Source of the DNA: Sindora glabra
Taxonomy: Eukaryota > Streptophyta > Magnoliopsida > Fabales > Fabaceae
Direction: 5' to 3'
NCBI GenBank assembly: GCA_020226215.1
Contig: CM035227.1
Span: forward strand, 105,321,732 to 105,385,731
Length of the DNA stretch: 64,000 nucleotides
The position numbers and the translations under genes are program-made. Of this stretch, positions 50,553 to 63,736 are shown one piece after another (position 1 is the first letter of the stretch; each line of letters begins with the position of its first letter). The notes below the pieces were generated by a model that had not been told where the DNA came from, made no database searches, and saw nothing but the letters and a program-made list of their open reading frames with translations.

Positions 50553-51366
50553 TAGGAGTGCAAATGGGTTGGGCCGAATTAAGCTTTACTTTCAATAGGC
50601 CAGGTCCGTATTGCAAAATATTAGTCCGAACCTGACTTATTAGCCTGTATAAAACTTTATTTTAGGCCTGAGTCTAAGCCTGTTTTAAAAGTTTGGCCTA
50701 ATCTGTTAACATTATTTAAAAATCTATTTTAAATACAAGCTTTTAAATAGGTCAACAACTTCAGACTTAAAAGGCTCTTAAGACTTATCCAGCCTTTTAA
50801 GTTTTAAGTTGTTGGCCTATTATAAAAAGGCCTTAAATAAGTTAATAACTTTTATAAGCTTGTATTAATATATTTTTAAAATATCTCTAATAATACTAAA
50901 ATTAATATAAAATTTTATATAAGAACTAATTAATAGAGAAATAAATTCATATACTCATAATATAAAATTATTAATTTAAATATTTAATATTTAATTAAAA
51001 GTAAAATAACATCAAAAGTTAACATCAAATTGTCATAATATCAAAAGTTAACAATAAAAGCAAATTAGTTCACCATAAATTATACAATAAATATTTAAAA
51101 TATTTAACCTATATAATGGATTTAAAAAAAAAGTCTATATATCATTACCTTTATAATAAATAAATTTAAATAAAAAAAATATTAAATAGGCTAGTGTAAT
51201 GGCCTATAGGCTAAACTTAAAATAAAAAAGTCTGACTTATTAAATTAAAAAAGCTTCTATATTGACCTTAATCTGACTCGTTTAACTAAATAGGTCGATT
51301 CAAGTTAAGTCTAAATTAGGTCGGGTCATAAGCCCCCATTAAGCTGTCTGACCCATTTGCACCCTA
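50553..51366. mobile_element. hAT-like non-autonomous element, 814 bp, with 8-bp flanking repeats
   Basis: Terminal inverted repeats are TAGGAGTGCAAATGGGT (50553-50569) and ACCCATTTGCACCCTA (ending 51366). The flanks are ATTATCAC (50545-50552) and ATTATCTT (51367-51374), 6 of 8 identical, the duplication length typical of hAT elements. The subterminal zones are rich in AGGCC/TTAGCCTA-like words. The interior is AT-rich with no transposase frame. Confidence 0.75.
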
Positions 51367-51398
51367 ATTATCTTTTATTTCAACTGACCAAAATCGAT

Positions 51399-51832
51399 TA
51401 CATAACTTTAACCGAAATTTTAGTCTCGGTAGGTTAGATTCGATTAAGAGTAGTTTAAAATTATGATTTTTTTAAAAAAATACTTAAACAAATTGATTTA
51501 AATGTTAAAATTAATTTATAAACACATATTAATATTATAATTTCATTAATATAACTATAATAAAAAGTAATTAAGTACTAAATTATAAAAATAATCAAAA
51601 AAAATTTAAATATGAATTTTCAAACAAAAAAGTTAATATAAATTTTAATTAATGTCTGTTAAGTTCAATTAATTGCGATTAAAATTTTTCATCCGAAATT
51701 AACCGACCATTCGAAATTTATAAATTTTTTCTTCCGATTTTAACCGATTATGATATATTAACCACTCTTAACCGATTAACTTCGCGTTCAGTCGGTTAAG
51801 AGCAGGTTAGAAATTTTTGATCACCCCTACCC
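51399..51832. mobile_element. Degenerate transposon fragment ending in GATCACCCCTACCC
   Basis: The right side (TTAACCGATTAACTTCGCGT, TCAGTCGGTTAAGAGCAGGT, GATCACCCCTACCC) is built of inverted TTAACCGA/TCGGTTAA words and looks like the end of a small hAT-type element. At the left (51410-51440) the related words TAACCGAAATTTTAGTCTCG and GGTTAGATTCGATTAAGAG face the other way. Exact borders are not resolved. Confidence 0.4.
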
Positions 51833-52611
51833 ACTAGAGTAGCATTTTTTTTATTAAAATCTAAGGTTATATTATTTAAATTAAATGTTATCTTTTATTT
51901 TAAGATCATTTGCTTTAAATGGATCAATGCTTGGGATCCACGAACCTAATTGAATGATTAAATAAACGGATGAACCAATTCTCGGATTTAAGCTCGCCCC
52001 GGCTGCCCTAGCAGTGGACTTTCATACCAAATCTGTATATGGGTCGAATGATTTGTCTTTCCTAAAAAATTTGATTCGAAAAATATAAGATTTAAATTTT
52101 TTTTACAATCCAAATTAATTTTTTTATAATCCAATTAATATTTGAGTTAAATTCAGATTATAATTATGTAAAATGGGTGATTCCGGCCTATCCATATTAT
52201 ATAAATTTATTTTTATTAACATAATTATATATTATAAAAAATATAGTTAATCAATTTTATTTAAATATAATTCAATATTTTATATATTTAAATATATATT
52301 TTTATATAAAATGTTTTTTATTTAAAATAATAATAAAAAAAAAAAAATTTAACCTGGGGATCTTAAACTTTGTATAATTTTAATTTAATTGGTCTAGGTC
52401 AAATATTTTTAAAATACTAACCAGCTCGATTGATATTTTATATAATTAAGTATTATGTATGAAAATTTTAACAAGTCGATTGATAAACACCTCTTCTGCA
52501 TAGTAACACCTCTAACGCATACGACGTCGCTCATGTGGAATCTGTTGTTATCCGCCATTATTAACCTTGCAGAGGGAGGAGCAGCATAGAGCATACTGGC
52601 AAGAGCTGAAA
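51833..52611. other. Intergenic and MYG1 upstream region
   Basis: AT-rich to about 52480, then a more balanced stretch (52490-52611) with CGACGTCGC at about 52522, probably the MYG1 promoter and 5' UTR. No other gene. Confidence 0.4.
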
Positions 52612-55129
52612 ATGCTAAAACTTTTGGCGCCCGCCGTGAGCCAAAAAACCCACTTTTTGTACAAACACAGACCCCTAATCAATCATGGCATTATAGCTTC
52701 TGCTTTTTCAACTCTCATTAGTACTAAGCGAGTTGGCACTCACAATGGAAGCTTCCACTGCGACGAAGCTCTCGCTTGCTTCTTGCTTCGCCTCACCAAG
52801 GACTTCTCTGCTGCTGAAATCGTTCGAACTAGAAATCCTCAGGTTCTTCCAGCCTCTTCATTCATGGGCAATTCGTAATTTTGTTTGTTGCTGAAACGAT
52901 TTTTATGGGGTTGTGATAGGTTTTGGATTCTATGGAAGCAGTGGTAGATATTGGTGGCGTATATGATCCGATTCGACTCCGTTTTGATCATCATCAAAAG
53001 GGTTTTGAGGAAGTGCTTGGTCATGGCTTTTCCACTAAGCTTAGCAGCGCAGGCCTTGTCTACAAGGTGTTTCTGTGTTTCGGAGCATGCCCTCTTATAA
53101 GTTGCTTGAGATTGATTCGAGTTACTGCTATTCTTCCGCAAATGGGGCTTAAGCTGGGCCCAAAAAATAAAACTTTTATTGATAAATTGTGCTTAGTAGC
53201 TTTTTTTGAAACATCTAGAATTTCATCCTAAATTCCATTATTTTTTTCTTCACACTGTCTTTGTTCTTCCTTATTTTAATGAGTTAGTGACATAAGTTTC
53301 CTTTGCATTGTAATCGCTGGATTTCTGTAGCATTATGGGCTGGAGATAATTGCAAAGGAGCTCAAGCTGGACGAAGGACATCCAGTTGTGCATCAGTTGT
53401 ATCGAGCTATCTACAAAAATTTTATGGAGGTAGCTATTTTTGCACATTGTAGTCCTTTTTTTCTCTCTATCAGCTACCACTGCTTTTTTTTTTTTGGTTG
53501 CCCCTTAATTTTGTTCTTTTATGAACCTAAGTTGAGAATCGTTTATTTATCAGATTCTTCTCTCTACTATTAATACACTTTATAGTTAATACAATATCAT
53601 CACATGCACCATGTTTGACTGATGTATAAGACTACACTAGCTTCTCCATTACCTATTCTGATGAAGTTGAAGCCTGCAGTTAATAAATACTGAAATCGAT
53701 GGGTGGTGGACTTCGTGGCATTGTGAAGCCTAGTTGAAATGATGATATGCCAGCTGGAGTGGCTTAGGGCCAGGTTTGAGCTAGCAATGAATTGTCATTG
53801 CTGAAGTTTGACTGTTACCTTGACAGGCAATTGATGCTGTTGACAATGGAGTGAATCAATATGACTCTAACCAACCTCCAAGATATGTAATTAATACAAG
53901 CTTGTCATCCAGAATAAAACGACTGAATTTGGACTGGATTGATTTGGATCAGTCGCCAGAGAGAGAAAATGAGGCTTTTCGTCAAGCAATGTCTCTGGTT
54001 GGTTGTGAATTTTTGGAGGTGAGATTAATTTGAAGAGGTCCATCAGAATTGTTCAATATATTGATATTGTTTGATGTATTTCTTCTGGACAGTCATGTAG
54101 GTTTTCTGATATGGAACCAAGAAGAAGTTTGTCATGAATGGGCTCATTTTAATGCTTTTTTCATTACAGAATGTGCATTATTATGCAAAGTCATGGTTAC
54201 CTGCTCGATCTATTGTTTTGGAGAGTCTTGCAGCTAGAGAAACTATAGATTCTAGCGGAGAAATTATAAAGCTAAGCCAATCTTGTCCTGTAAGTATATT
54301 CAGCTTAGAGTTTCCTATGCGAGTAGCATGGTAAATTCTATCATTACAAGGCCATTTTTTTTCCTTTTTTTGGTACTGAAGATCATCCTAACTATTCTCT
54401 GAAACTTGTCCTCACTTGTTCAACAGTGGAAACTTCACATACATGAGCTAGAGGAAGAAATGAAAATTGATCCTTCCATCAAATATGTTATTTATCCGGT
54501 ATGCATCTTTTATTGGATTCATTATTAATTCTATTGGTGTGTATGCAACAAGACTAAGCCAAATAGCTTGTACGCAGTGATTTTCATTGTCTATTCCACA
54601 TCGTCCTGTACAATGATGTCTAGTTATGCTCTATTATATCCAAAAATTTAATTTTCCAAATCATCTGATTTAGCTTCTCCTGCTGGATCATAAAATTGTT
54701 GACTTAAATTGGTGTCTTTTTAGCTCTCTCTCTCTCTCTCTCTCTGTCTCCCTCCATTTCTCTCGTGCAAGATATTCAAAGAATGGGTGACTCAGTATAG
54801 TGTCGATTATGTTTGATCTTTCTCCTGATAGTTCATTCTTGATTTGCATCAAATTGTTCATTTATCAACCAATGATTTGTAAAGTCGATTTTTGCCACTT
54901 GCAGGATGACAGGAGTGAGAATTGGCGACTGCAGGCAGTGGCAATATCGCCTTATAGATTTGAGAGCAGAAAACCACTATTGCATCCTTGGAGAGGTTTG
55001 GAAAATGATAAGCTCTCTGAAGTTTCTGGTATTCCAGGCTGTATTTTTGTTCATATGAGTGGTTTTATTGGAGGAAATCGAACTTATGATGGAGCTTTGG
55101 CTATGGCTCGAGCCTCTCTAAAAGCCTAA
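52612..55129 (+). CDS. MYG1: MYG1 family exonuclease (metal-dependent hydrolase), probably mitochondrial/nuclear (361 aa, 7 exons)
   Basis: Exons are 52612-52842, 52920-53066, 53331-53429, 53827-54018, 54170-54289, 54427-54498 and 54905-55129. Every exon is a whole number of codons and all introns are GT-AG. The start is ATG at 52612; an in-frame TTG 45 bp upstream is not used. The first about 40 residues are basic and Ser/Leu-rich and could target mitochondria. The UPF0160/MYG1 domain starts at GTHNGSFHCDE (42-52), with VVDIGGVYD (about 85-93) and the metal-binding DHHQKGF (100-106) after it. GVNQYD and the FVHMSGFIGGNRTYDGALAM region near the C terminus also fit. Animal MYG1 is a 3'-5' RNA exonuclease of nucleolus and mitochondrial matrix; the plant role is inferred. 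Tail-to-tail with the rhodanese gene, 390 bp apart. An intron carries a CT repeat at 54724-54745. Confidence 0.95.
54724..54745. repeat. (CT)n microsatellite in MYG1 intron 6
   Basis: About 11 CT units inside the last intron, followed by a pyrimidine-rich stretch. Confidence 0.85.
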
Positions 55130-55519
55130 GCAAGGGACGAAGTGAGTGAACCTTGAATAGATTATTAGATTGAAATGTAGAACTAGATTGAAACAAGCTT
55201 TTTCCTTTTTGTTTCCTTTAATTTTATACATGAAGAGGGTGCATTTTCAGTGATTCAGGACTGTAATGTATAACGTTAGTAAGGTGCTGTATAAAATAAC
55301 AGGTTTCTAATTTTTAGATCCATTTCAGTATAAGCTAGATTTCACAGAAGTAAAATGGCATTTATGTAATCAATCCATGCACATACTCAATTTGCACATT
55401 AGAATCTATTCGGTAATGACATTCAAGTCATCACTTTTCTTGCTACAAATTCATCGGGAAATTACAGTCAAAACTACTACTAGCTCTCTCTGCGACCAAA
55501 TTCTTGACATTCACCAGCT
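55130..55519. other. Shared 3' flank of two convergent genes
   Basis: The 390 bp between the MYG1 stop (plus) and the rhodanese stop (minus) must hold both 3' UTRs and poly(A) sites. The transcripts may overlap. Nothing else is seen. Confidence 0.5.
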
Positions 55520-58049
55520 TCACTCCTCTGAAACGGTTGGCAGCCCCTCCTTAAACCATTCGTAGAGACCACCTTCTAAATGGAAAACATTGGTATAACC
55601 GTTAAGCACTAGTAAGTAGGCTGCTATCAACGATCTGTAGAAACAAAAGATTGTATACACATGAAAAGGAAACATGCTAGGTTAGCTTCCGAGTGAAAAA
55701 AATTCTTACCCCAAGGGTGAGAAATAGCAAAATATTTCTAGTTCCGTTAGAGTACTGAGTTCTCACTATTATTGTCTATAGTATTTCGACAAATAAAAAA
55801 TTATCTCCTTATTTTTAACATCCACTATCCTACGATATTAAAATATCTAATTTGTCAAAATACAATAGTAAGTAGTATTGAATCTGTGATAAAACTAGAA
55901 ATATTTCTGAGAAACAGACACATGCATATCATGTGCAACATGCACAAATGTGGATCACTCACGTGCTTATCCTTTTATTCCTGAAATAAGAAAAAGTTCT
56001 TACTGCAGTAATGAAATAGGATTTTCCCATAAGAAGGGTTAAGACAACAGACATAGATGGCTCTATAAGAAAATTGCTAATTTCACTTTAATCCATTTAT
56101 AACTCTTCTTTACAATTATAGATTGGTTTAATGCAAATTAAATTGACATCCTATTTCCTATTAGGAGCACTAAAATGACGGGGAGGGAAGACAGAGGGTT
56201 AGTTAGCCCATGTTTTCATTCCTAAGCCAACTAAAAAGAAAAGAAAAAAAATGAGAGAGAGAAGCAGGTTGAAGACGGAGGGCTAGTTAGTCCAATTTTA
56301 GCTCATTCTAGTGCTCAACATAATGCTGTAATTTTTTAGCTTACGATCGGTGCATTTTGAACTGCACTGTAGCATTTAAGTTTTAAATCTAGAGGAAGAA
56401 GAAAACAGAGATAAATAGATAAATAAATAAAAAACAGAAAGAGCATACCTTGATTGTTGACCTTCCGGCAGATTTTGTGATGGTTTCATAGTACCCCCTG
56501 ATGAGCAAGCCACTATTATCTTTGCATTCTTATCTATTTTTGCTTCTACACCTGTTAGCAGAGAGTTAAAATGTCAACTTCTCTTCCAACTCATATTTCC
56601 AGAAAACAACAAATGGAACAGAAGTTGCATGGTGATTTTTAATGAATCTTACTCTGCAAGAACTCAGGGTTCTCTTCTGTGCCTTGAAATATACCAAAAA
56701 ATGCAAAGGCAGCTCGTCTGGCAATGTCCCATGCCGTCCACTCCTTTATAAGCCTATATATTTGCACATTGATAGCACCTGGCGGATGAGCCTGCATTAA
56801 AAATCAAATCCATCAGATTTTTGCTTTCAAAAATGCAATTTCTGCATGCATAGGCACATTGGAAGAGGGCTATAAAGCTTCTGAAATTATGTGACTATTC
56901 CTAAGTAACATGTTTCACTGACCTCTTTGAACTCTGCCTCTGGCCTTACATCAAGAATCACATAGTTATTTTCTTTTTGAAGGCGCAAGGCTTCCTTCAC
57001 ATCCACACTTCTTACCTATCATATTGCATATATTTGTAAGCATCTTGTCTATATATGCCATTGGGTGTAAATGTGTAATTCAAAAGGTTGGATGTACAAC
57101 TCTTGCTCTACTAATCAACTCAGCCATAGAGGCAGGAATGATGTTATGCTGGATGCAAACTTCACATTGCTCACACTAGAAGGGGAGTGTGACCTATTGT
57201 GGGCCATCCCATCACACAGTGTGAAGGATAAGAGAGTGCAACTAGCTTTTCTCAACTCAAACTCCTAGCAAAATCCAAGCCCTCACCCAGCACTAACACA
57301 CGTGAGTGAGGGTAATGTGAGGGCTTATTATTGTGCATCCATCTTGAGTCATGTAAATTGTGTATTTGGGACTGTGTGTTTAACAGGGATGAAGCTTTAC
57401 CCTCTTCTGCAGCAGAAGTTCTCGCTTAATCTTCCAATCTTCTTCAGCTAATATCTCCAAGAAAAGCCAAGAGAATAAAATGGTCAGGATACCTCTGTCT
57501 AATACAGATGTAGGATTTGAACATCTAAGGAACTCTAGCTTCGTTTGTTGTTTGTATTTTTGGAAGATAATTTAAGCAGAAAAATCCCATTTTTTATATA
57601 AATAAAAAAAATATCATGCATATTTTATATTTTATGATTAAAAAATAATTTTTAAACATTATGATAGTGGAAAACTAACTTTCTCTATTTCGATCAAATT
57701 TATTACATTTAACATTTAATGTATTAATTATTTTCCGCCGTTGATAACTGTTTCTACCAAAACAAACGGAGCAATGGAGCTTAAATCACGGGTCTGATGA
57801 GGTTTGTAACCTAAAACAAGTACCTGGTGTTTTTGCTGATTTTGTGGCTGCACCCTGGATTTTTAGCCCCCTTGGAAGATTCTGTGGGTGTAATCTCTGC
57901 CTTGTGCTTGTCTGTGATCTCACTCTCACCCACCATGAATTATGATCCTGTGTGTGCTCTAAAGAAGGAGCCAAGGCCGATGAATGGAGATGGGGTTGTA
58001 AAGATGATATTGATGAGTATTGCAGGGCAACTGATGTAAAAGCAGCCAT
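55520..58049 (-). CDS. STR14: Rhodanese-like domain protein, chloroplast, STR14 type (240 aa, 6 exons)
   Basis: Exons (minus) are 57824-58049, 57447-57824 spliced at 57401-57447, 56923-57015, 56653-56791, 56449-56551 and 55520-55634; that is, exon 1 is 57824-58049 and exon 2 is the 47-nt 57401-57447. The total is 723 nt with consistent phases and GT-AG introns. The first about 70 residues are Ser/Thr/Gln-rich and basic, as for a plastid transit peptide. The mature part has RSVDVKEALRLQKENNYVIL, DVRPEAE (113-119), an EWTAWDIARR segment and the active-site Cys184 in VACSSGGTM. A long loop (KPSQNLPEGQQSRS) follows instead of a compact CxxGxR loop, a pattern I recall for Arabidopsis STR14 (At4g27700). 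Rhodaneses transfer sulfur; the substrate here is unknown. Start is ATG at 58049; an in-frame TTG upstream is not used. A MITE sits in intron 1. Confidence 0.93.
57538..57772. mobile_element. MITE in intron 1 of the rhodanese gene
   Basis: Ends GCTTCGTTTGTTGTTTGTAT and TCTACCAAAACAAACGGAGC form imperfect inverted repeats around 235 bp of AT-rich DNA, fully inside the intron (57448-57823). It resembles the pair at 12220-12458 and 21745-21979. Confidence 0.6.
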
Positions 58050-59635
58050 TCTTTTTGAAACAGAAATCAAATATGAGATTTCAGAATTTCCAGGTTAATG
58101 ATTTAAGGATGGAGTAATGGAAGTTTTCTGGGTTCGGCTCATGCTGTTATAAGAAATTTGGGGTATATGTACCAAGCATTGAAGATATTTTGGTCTTGGA
58201 ATCTGAGATTGTGGTGGATGTTTTGGGTTTCTTTCCCCGTTTGGATATCCTTTTGTCTTCTTTTGTTCACCCTTGGCATGCCAAATCAGACGGGTCACGG
58301 TGGCAGTTTAATGTAAATAAATATTTGATGTGTTTTTATTAATTTAATATAAAAAAATTAAAAATAAGAAAGTTAATGAATATGTAATATTATAAAATAT
58401 ACTTAATTAAAATTTAAATTATTATATTATCATTTAAAAATAAATTAAAAAATATAATATCATAAATATAATTAATTAAATTTTAAATAATTATATTTGT
58501 ATTTTGAATATTTTGATTATATTGATATATTTTAATTTTAAAATGAATATGAATTAATTTAAGTAATATATCTATTTATTTTAATATAAATTTTTATATT
58601 TTTAATTAATTCAACAACTAATTCCATCAAATATTTCTAATATAAATTAATTTATTGGTTATCAATTACAAATTTTTAGTTATTAATTAATTTATTAACT
58701 AATTATACCATATAGAATCATAAGCATAATACAATGTAATACGGTTGCTAACCTATGAATGTTAACAACATACACTTTTTCATTTAAATTAAAAAATTAT
58801 ACCGTTAATTTAATAATAAGAAAATAATGAGAAGTTTTTAAGCAATTTTAATTGAAAATTATTAATTTAAAATATTTAAATTAATTTTATTTATTCTCTC
58901 TCATCTTTATGATTATTACATCCCTTAAATTAAAAAAATTAATAGTAACGATAAATTAATTATATTATTCTTCATTATTTTTGAAATTAAAAATATAATA
59001 TTTTCTTTTAAATAAAAAAACCGCTAACTTTATATATAAATATGAGTTCACAATCCCTGATATAATATATAATAATATTTTAGTACACTTAATTATATAT
59101 ATGGGTCTTATTTTATTGCTAGTCTATTTTTGACTTTTGGAAACCTTTGTCCAGTAATTAATTTCAAAATTTATTTATATAAATAACGGGTAGAACAGAC
59201 CTAACTTATTTCAGGTCATGTCGAACAAATATATTTCCATGCCACACTATCAGTGGACGCCAACTCAACTGCTCCCTGTTTGAAAATCAATTATTTCACT
59301 GTCAATAAATTAAAATATTTATCAAATTACTCAAAATGTCCTTTCTTTTCTTTCAAACAATTTATATAATTCTCACAAAATGCAGAAGGTTTTTTCATTT
59401 TTTAGTGGGCATAAATAAATTGCATTGAAAGGTAAGGTAGTGCGGGTGGAGAAATTTTTGTATACTCTAATAATGTTATTTATTTTAATTATAATTAATA
59501 AGTAAATAATTATTAATTTTTATAATTTTTAATATTTTAAAATTAAAAAAATTAAATATTTAATATGTATAAATTTATAAAATTAATAATTGTTATTTAT
59601 TAAATATGATTTGAAATATATAATATAATTAAAAA
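58050..59635. other. Rhodanese gene upstream region, then AT-rich spacer
   Basis: 58050 to about 58310 is less AT-rich and probably holds the 5' UTR and promoter of the rhodanese gene (minus strand). From there to 59635 the DNA is AT-rich and no gene is seen. Confidence 0.45.
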
Positions 59636-59930
59636 AATTCGGTGCGGTTCCGGATCCGTTATGTGCCTTCCAGGATGTTAGATCGGGGAGCGGGGCCGTG
59701 CCGTTTGGGGCAACCTTCCCTACCAGTGCCACCGCCAATAAAACCACCGACACCAAAGGATCACCGATTCACCAACCCCTTAAAGATCAAGTGACTGAGA
59801 TGTCTTCGCGTGTCATAAACCGTGTTATCCTATTAACTCATTATTATCCTCTGCGACGTCGCCCACCTGGATTCATGCATCTTCACGCTTTACTGTGTTG
59901 TACCTTTGTTATTATCTAGCTTAACTCTTG
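59636..59930. other. GC-rich island of unknown origin
   Basis: About 290 bp of balanced to GC-rich DNA (GGAGCGGGGCCGTGCCG near 59685, GCGACGTCGCCCACC near 59857) between long AT-rich stretches. A 73-codon open frame at 59698-59919 starts with GTG, not ATG, and matches nothing I recognise. It could be a first exon, a promoter island or a transposon piece. Confidence 0.35.
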
Positions 59931-62847
59931 TACTACTTGCAAATTTATTATTCATACAGTTGAATTTTTTTTTATCAAAATTAATATATATACATTTTAT
60001 ATTTTATAAATAAATATTATCAAAATTTTATTATAAAATTAATATAATTTATACAATTAAAAATATAAATATATATACATATTTAAATATTCACATTAAT
60101 TTTTTCTAAATCTTTTATAAATTTTTTTCATTTTATTAAAAATTTAAAAGTATGAAAAATCAAATGATCAATTCTATTAAACTTACCTACTTCAAAATTA
60201 ATTTAAAATTATAATAATCGCTCTTTTTACTAATAAACATATTGTAATTTATTATGCATGAGTAATGTAACAAATTATAACATGGATATATATAAATCAT
60301 TCATTAAGAGTATAAAATATATTTAAATAAAATTTTTTTTACATAATAGAAATATTTTACTTAAATTTTAATTTTGGTATATTTAACACATCAATTAATA
60401 AAAATATTAATAAAATTATAAAATTGATAATTTAAAATGTAGGAAGAAACCTATTGTAATAATTACTAAGTTCAACCAACAAATGAAAAGATATCATTGT
60501 AAATAAAATATTTTAAAAAGATACTTATAACATAAAAGTTAAATATATATTAACTATAAATTAAATTAATTTTAGTAAAAAAAAATGATAATAAATATAA
60601 AATATATGTTGATTTGATTATTATAATTATAATGATATTAGATAAATATTTAATATTACTATAATGATTTATAATATTGTATACAAATAATTTATTAAGA
60701 ATATATTTAAATAAAAATAAATAATTATAATACTTTTAATATAAATATTAAATATGTCTTATCTATAGATTGTGAATTTTTTTTATTTATTTAAAAATGA
60801 TAGAAAATTAAATGATTATAATAAATTAAATTTAGAAAAAAGTAAATTAATCTAATAAAATATAGAAATGGTAAACATTGCATTAAATGCTCTTTGATAT
60901 AAAATCTTTTTTTTGGTTGTTTTGGGAATATTTTTTTAAATAAAAAATTTGTGAGTGAAAGAGTTTTAAAAAAAGATATAAATAGATTCAGTATCCACAC
61001 ATCAACTAAATTTTATTATTAAGTTTTAATATGTTAGTACCAAAAAAATTATATGTACCAGCCGTGGAATTTGAAACTAATTTTTGAAAATTTCATATCA
61101 ATTAAATTAAAGTTTATAAATTTATTCAATTGTTTTATATTAAATTAATAATTACGTTCAGAATTCAATTTTATTTTTTTAATCTGCATAGCATTTCTAT
61201 TTTTAAAGTCTACATCCAAAACAAAGGCGTATAAATAACATTTGTATTAATTAAATAATACATTCAAGTTGCAGACACTATCTTTAAATATGAGAGAGAA
61301 GAAAACAAAAAACAACAAAAACAAATAAATGATAAAAATAAAGCGCGTGGATGGTTAAAAGATAAATTCTCCCTCTTTAATTAGACGTTTAAGAAAATTC
61401 TTTAAAAATTATTAAATTGAAACCGATGAAACAATGTCAGTGCTCAGATATACTGAAGGGATTTAATAATAATGAATCTTCATTCACTTTTCATTCCTTC
61501 TGGGTCAGAAAAATGTTACGCAGTAGTTGGGGTGAGGCCTTTTATTAGTATACTTACTAATCAGTAAGTATGAGTGTAGGATTTAAATCTTTTTTTTTTA
61601 ATCATTTCTCCTTCTATTTATCTCGATTAAATACTCTTAAATCTTTTTTATTAATGTTTCGATAAAAAGATTCTTAAAGAAAAATACCTGGCGACACTTT
61701 AGAAGTTTAAATATTGTAAATGTAAAAAAAATTATATATAATAAATAATGAATTTGGCTTCAAGCTCAGGTCTTCGTTCTCTTACCTACTACAGATTTAC
61801 TCTCCAGAATGCTCTTTTTGGTCGAAGAAGTAACAAAGAACCCCTGGATCTCGCACCATACCAACTTCGCGTATTCCCCTCATGTTCAAGCATCTCTAAC
61901 ACGTAAAATACACTTTAAAAAATGAAGTAAATAATTATAATTACTGATAAAAAATTTAAAAATCTAATAAATAATAAATTATCAAATAAATAATTCTTTA
62001 ATTTTTAATTATTTTATTAATAATTATAATTATTTGTTTTATCTTTTAAAATATATCTTACTTTTGGAGAAGTGAATTGTAAATAGTAACAATTTTCTTG
62101 AAGCGAAAATAGATACCATGTTCAATAATTTCGGTTTTTCTTCGTAAATAGTAACTTATTAAAACTTGTTTCCCCTCCCGCCCCCCTCGTGGAAAGTAAC
62201 ACCAATCGGTGATGCTATCTACCTTCCGAAGTACCGGCGAGAAATCCTTGAAGGATAATTTTTAGTTTTTACAGGATGCTGCTTGTTAAAAATCTAATTT
62301 TAAAATTTTAAAATATTAAAAACTATAAAATTAATAATTATATTTAATTTATTAATTGTAATTAATGATTAAAATATGTGAGATAATTAGCATATATAAG
62401 AATTTATCCTCTACCCACACCACATACACCATGACAAAGTCCCATTAATACTTTGTATGAATGTAGGAGAAATAAGAAGAGAAAAAAATGAGGAAAGAAA
62501 GAAAATAAAAAAAATAAGAGACAGGATATTTTCTTTTTTGTATTTAATTGGAAGGAAATTTAAGAAAAAATGGAAGATAAGTTATTTTTTTATTTGGTTA
62601 AATAAAAAATGAGAAAAAATAAATTAATAATATAAAATAACCATAATGCCTTCGATGTAAAATTAATCTTAATTAATTTAAAATTTTCACCAATTTTAAT
62701 TTAAAAAACCTAAATCAATTGGAAAATAATAATCCATTGTTTTAGATCTATAAATAATGGTAACCACCTTTTTATCCAAAAAAAGAAAAATCATATCACA
62801 TAAGTAAATATGACAAATAATATAATGCTTTTATCCATCAGTTTATA

Positions 62848-62903
<56 letters not shown>

Positions 62904-63736
62904 TGGTTACAATTAAATTAGTAAAATACATCAAACTAATGCGGCTCAATTGCTAAATTAATGGAGTAAAATAGAGTTAGTATTAAGAATAAGTAATAGT
63001 TATTATTGAAATTAATAAAATATTTATTAAAAGGATAGCATTTATTATTATAAATTATAATATTTAGTAGAATAAATTATTTATATTATGAATGATAGTT
63101 AATAATTATTATTTTTAATTTGGTTTACAAAGTTATCTGCTTTAATATTGTAACTTACTCTCAATATAAATTAATATTATACTATCACCCATTCATACAT
63201 TATTATATCATTAAATAATTGTTAAAATTCTCTTATCATCATTAAAATTTTTTACTTAATATTTATTTTTAATAAGATATCATTTTTTATTCATTAATGA
63301 CATAAAAATTATATTGTTACTTGATCAAACTTAAACTCTTTTTAAAATATATATTATAATAATTTTCATTAAATTTAACATAAATTGTTAGCAAATTAAT
63401 TAGGCATGCTTACTAGAATTTTTTTTTAGTGGCCAATTTTTACTTGTTTTTTGGATTTCAAAAGACTTTGTTAGTTTCATTCCCATCCTCAATAACAAAT
63501 TAGTCTATTACTCCTACATTGCATAGGATGAAAATTTTATATAATATTTTATGTAAAATGAAAATAAACTTTGAACTCTCATCATAACATATAGTAGTAT
63601 TCCATCATATATTACCTGACATAATATAAACCAAGGCAAAAAATACACATTGTTTAGTTACATTCACCCTACTAATTTGCCATAATACTATAAAATCTAT
63701 ATAAATTAGTTACATACATCCTAATTACTACTATAA
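59931..63736. other. AT-rich spacer, no gene seen
   Basis: Frames are short and dominated by AT-rich codons. Small features are a hairpin ATACTTACT-AATC-AGTAAGTAT near 61549 and an (AAT)n tract at about 62848-62897. A slightly GC-richer patch at 61740-61905 and one at 62165-62280 hold no recognisable gene. Confidence 0.45.
62848..62897. repeat. (AAT)n microsatellite
   Basis: About 16 AAT units in AT-rich spacer. Confidence 0.9.

Noticed and set aside
57071..57268. 65-codon plus-strand frame
   Set aside because: It sits in an intron of the rhodanese gene on the opposite strand and has no recognisable domain.
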